The translations under genes and the position numbers were made by a program. From NCBI GenBank assembly GCA_947359465.1, contig OX375879.1, positions 18,314,298-18,378,297 on the forward strand: a stretch of 64,000 bases of DNA, written 5' to 3'. The stretch is from Metellina segmentata (taxonomy: Eukaryota; Arthropoda; Arachnida; Araneae; Tetragnathidae). The notes below the pieces were generated by a model, which saw nothing but the letters and a program-made list of their open reading frames with translations, had not been told where the DNA came from and did no database searches. Positions 62,273 to 64,000 of the stretch are shown here, piece after piece (position 1 is the first letter of the stretch; each line of letters starts with the position of its first letter).

Positions 62273-64000
62273 GTATGCGTCAAACTCGCTTATGTAGGGC
62301 CTTGTTTTCGCACTCCAACAATTAATATCTTATGACTGCCATTTTTTTGTAGCACATCCAAAACATTTTTCTCGTATTGAATTTAAAAAAAACCTTAGAG
62401 TGTCTTGAGGTAATCCCGGGGAGGGGGGGGGTAACATGTGTCACGAGTTTAATAGCACTGATTTAGAGTACCCTGTCTGGAAATAATAGAAGTTTATTAA
62501 GCTGTAGAATTTTGAAACAATGTTGTAATGGATTTCTACCGAGAATATTTTTTATTAGAATCGAATTGTATGCTTAATACTTTTCTTGTATTGAGCTTCG
62601 TAGAGAAGCTTAATTTGCATCAAGAGGAATTCAATTAGTCAATTAATTATATATTAAATTGAATTCAGTGAAAACATGCAAAATTGAGTGAATGATTAGT
62701 ATGATTAAAACCTCGTGAAAAGTGTATTTCATTTTACACTAAGTAGGCCACATTTCTTTTGACCAATCAAGAGTTCTACAAAAATTCAAACAGTTTTTCT
62801 ATAAAACATTTTTATAACTTTTCTTTGTTTGGTCAAAAAACGAGACGTAATGAGGAATTTGCATTGTTTTTTTTTTTTAATATTTTTATTTGGTAGAAGA
62901 CAAAAAAAAAACAGGAATAATGGTATATTTTTTTCTTAATTTTTGAATGCGGATAATTAATTAAAAATTGTTTAAGTTTGCAATTCGGCATTTGGCACGA
63001 AAACGCTACTTTTGCAATGGCTGCTCTTGTGACTTCACTGTGCATGTAAACAAACAGCGCAATACGTTGTTTATGTTAGATACTGTGATTGCCATTTGTA
63101 TTTCCGTGGAAATTCTTTATCCATCTTTTGTTTGCAATGAGTGAGAACGTAAAACCACCTTACAAGTACTGTATTGTACCTTGTTACGTAAACACAACTT
63201 CAAATTCAGTTGATAAGCTGTTGATCAGCTGATAAGCCAAAGGATCCAGTTTAAAAAAAAGCGTGGACTAACGCAATGAAACGGGGTGATGAACTAGTGA
63301 ACAATGAACTAGTACAAGTCAGTTATAGGCCTACAGGTAGAATAGTATTATAGTGTTTCAATGTGCAATAAAAATTAAATTTTTAAATATTAATGGAGAA
63401 CTTCCTTAATCTCAATTAGTTTTAGGTAAATTTATGAATGTTACTAAAGATCATACATACCTCATAGCTTTAACTCCTCGTATTTCTGCTCTTATAAAAT
63501 CCGGATTTTTTCACAAGAAAGAAAACATGAAAATCGTACTATCTTGGGAAGGTTATCAGATTGGCCTTTGACAAATCCCGGTAAAATCGACATTGTAAAC
63601 GAAATATACAATAAAATAAACGAAAGATGATTATAAAAGTTAAACACAGGTATAAAATTTAGTTAAAAACGATAAAAGGATTGAAGTGGCATAAAGGCGA
63701 TCGAAAACAGCATCAGTTTCAACACGTAAATATTCATACTTCATGCACAGTGACGTCAGAGCCAATCACGTAGCGTTGTGCGATTACGTCATTTTTCGCT
63801 TTTTTAAAACTAAATTTGTAATTTATTTAACTTCTTTCCGATATTTAAAGCGGCATATTCTAAAAAGGTGAAACTGAAATTACCAGGAAATTATAAATTT
63901 GAGCAATTTCCTCAGATCCGCAACTTCTCCATTCTCTACTTTTCGAAAGAAATGCTGCACTTTGAATGATGCTTTTGAGTTGAGAAATGCGGAGTCGTAT
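62273..64000 (+). other. Terminal AT-rich intronic stretch
   Basis: No further RasGRF exon, repeat or ORF recognised. A G-run lies near 62420-62431. The rest of the CDC25 domain must lie beyond the window. Confidence 0.5.

Noticed and set aside
62080..64000. Continuation of the CDC25 domain before the window end
   Set aside because: Scanned for the conserved block expected after the FND of exon 15; nothing on the + strand resembles it.
1..64000. CRISPR array, prokaryotic operon, phage or viral genome
   Set aside because: No regularly spaced short repeats with unique spacers and no bacterial gene organisation. The tandem repeats found are minisatellites, and the window is a spliced animal gene with transposons.

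Overview
The window is animal genomic DNA: AT-rich, with spliced genes, GT-AG introns and a dense mixture of transposons and SINEs. It has no bacterial-style gene packing. The organism is most likely an arthropod. The Tc1-like, CR1-like and SINE families resemble what I remember of orb-weaver spider genomes, but that placement is inference from memory and was not tested by any search.

One host gene runs through the whole window on the + strand: a RasGRF-type Ras guanine-nucleotide exchange factor (RASGRF1/RASGRF2 orthologue). Fifteen coding exons could be placed between about 91 and 61414. All internal junctions are phase-compatible and together they encode about 814 residues: the C-terminal half of the second PH domain (exons 1-2), the PH-REM connector and REM (RasGEF_N) domain (exons 3-5), a long low-complexity linker rich in Pro, Ser and Gln (exons 6-11), and the first part of the catalytic CDC25 domain (exons 12-15). 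The 5' end of the gene and most of the CDC25 domain lie outside the window. A further in-frame 93-nt candidate exon (62180-62272) has good splice sites but no counterpart in vertebrate RasGRF.

The introns carry the rest of the content. The largest element is a CR1-clade LINE on the - strand (about 47299-51421) with intact ORF1 (zinc-binding cysteines plus SGNH esterase) and intact ORF2 (endonuclease plus reverse transcriptase). ORF1 ends in a canonical -1 slippery heptamer, A AAA AAC, directly against its stop codon. ORF2 is open in the -1 frame and has no AUG before its endonuclease domain. A 5'-truncated copy of the same family lies at 25928-26355.

DNA transposons are abundant. They include a Tc1-like element (53572-57308) split by a complete-ended hAT element (54029-57024) with a perfect 8-bp target duplication. 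There are several further Tc1/mariner remnants and deletion derivatives, a fold-back element (7979-8863), several hAT MITEs, and a 1.24-kb terminal-inverted-repeat element inside a SINE (29918-31153).

Two tRNA-derived SINE-like families, a palindrome-bearing dispersed repeat (GACGAGATATCTCGTC core) and several minisatellites (periods 13, 24, 36-38, 41, 62-63 and about 80-90 bp) fill much of the remainder. No CRISPR array, rRNA gene, functional tRNA gene, prokaryotic operon or promoter could be supported.
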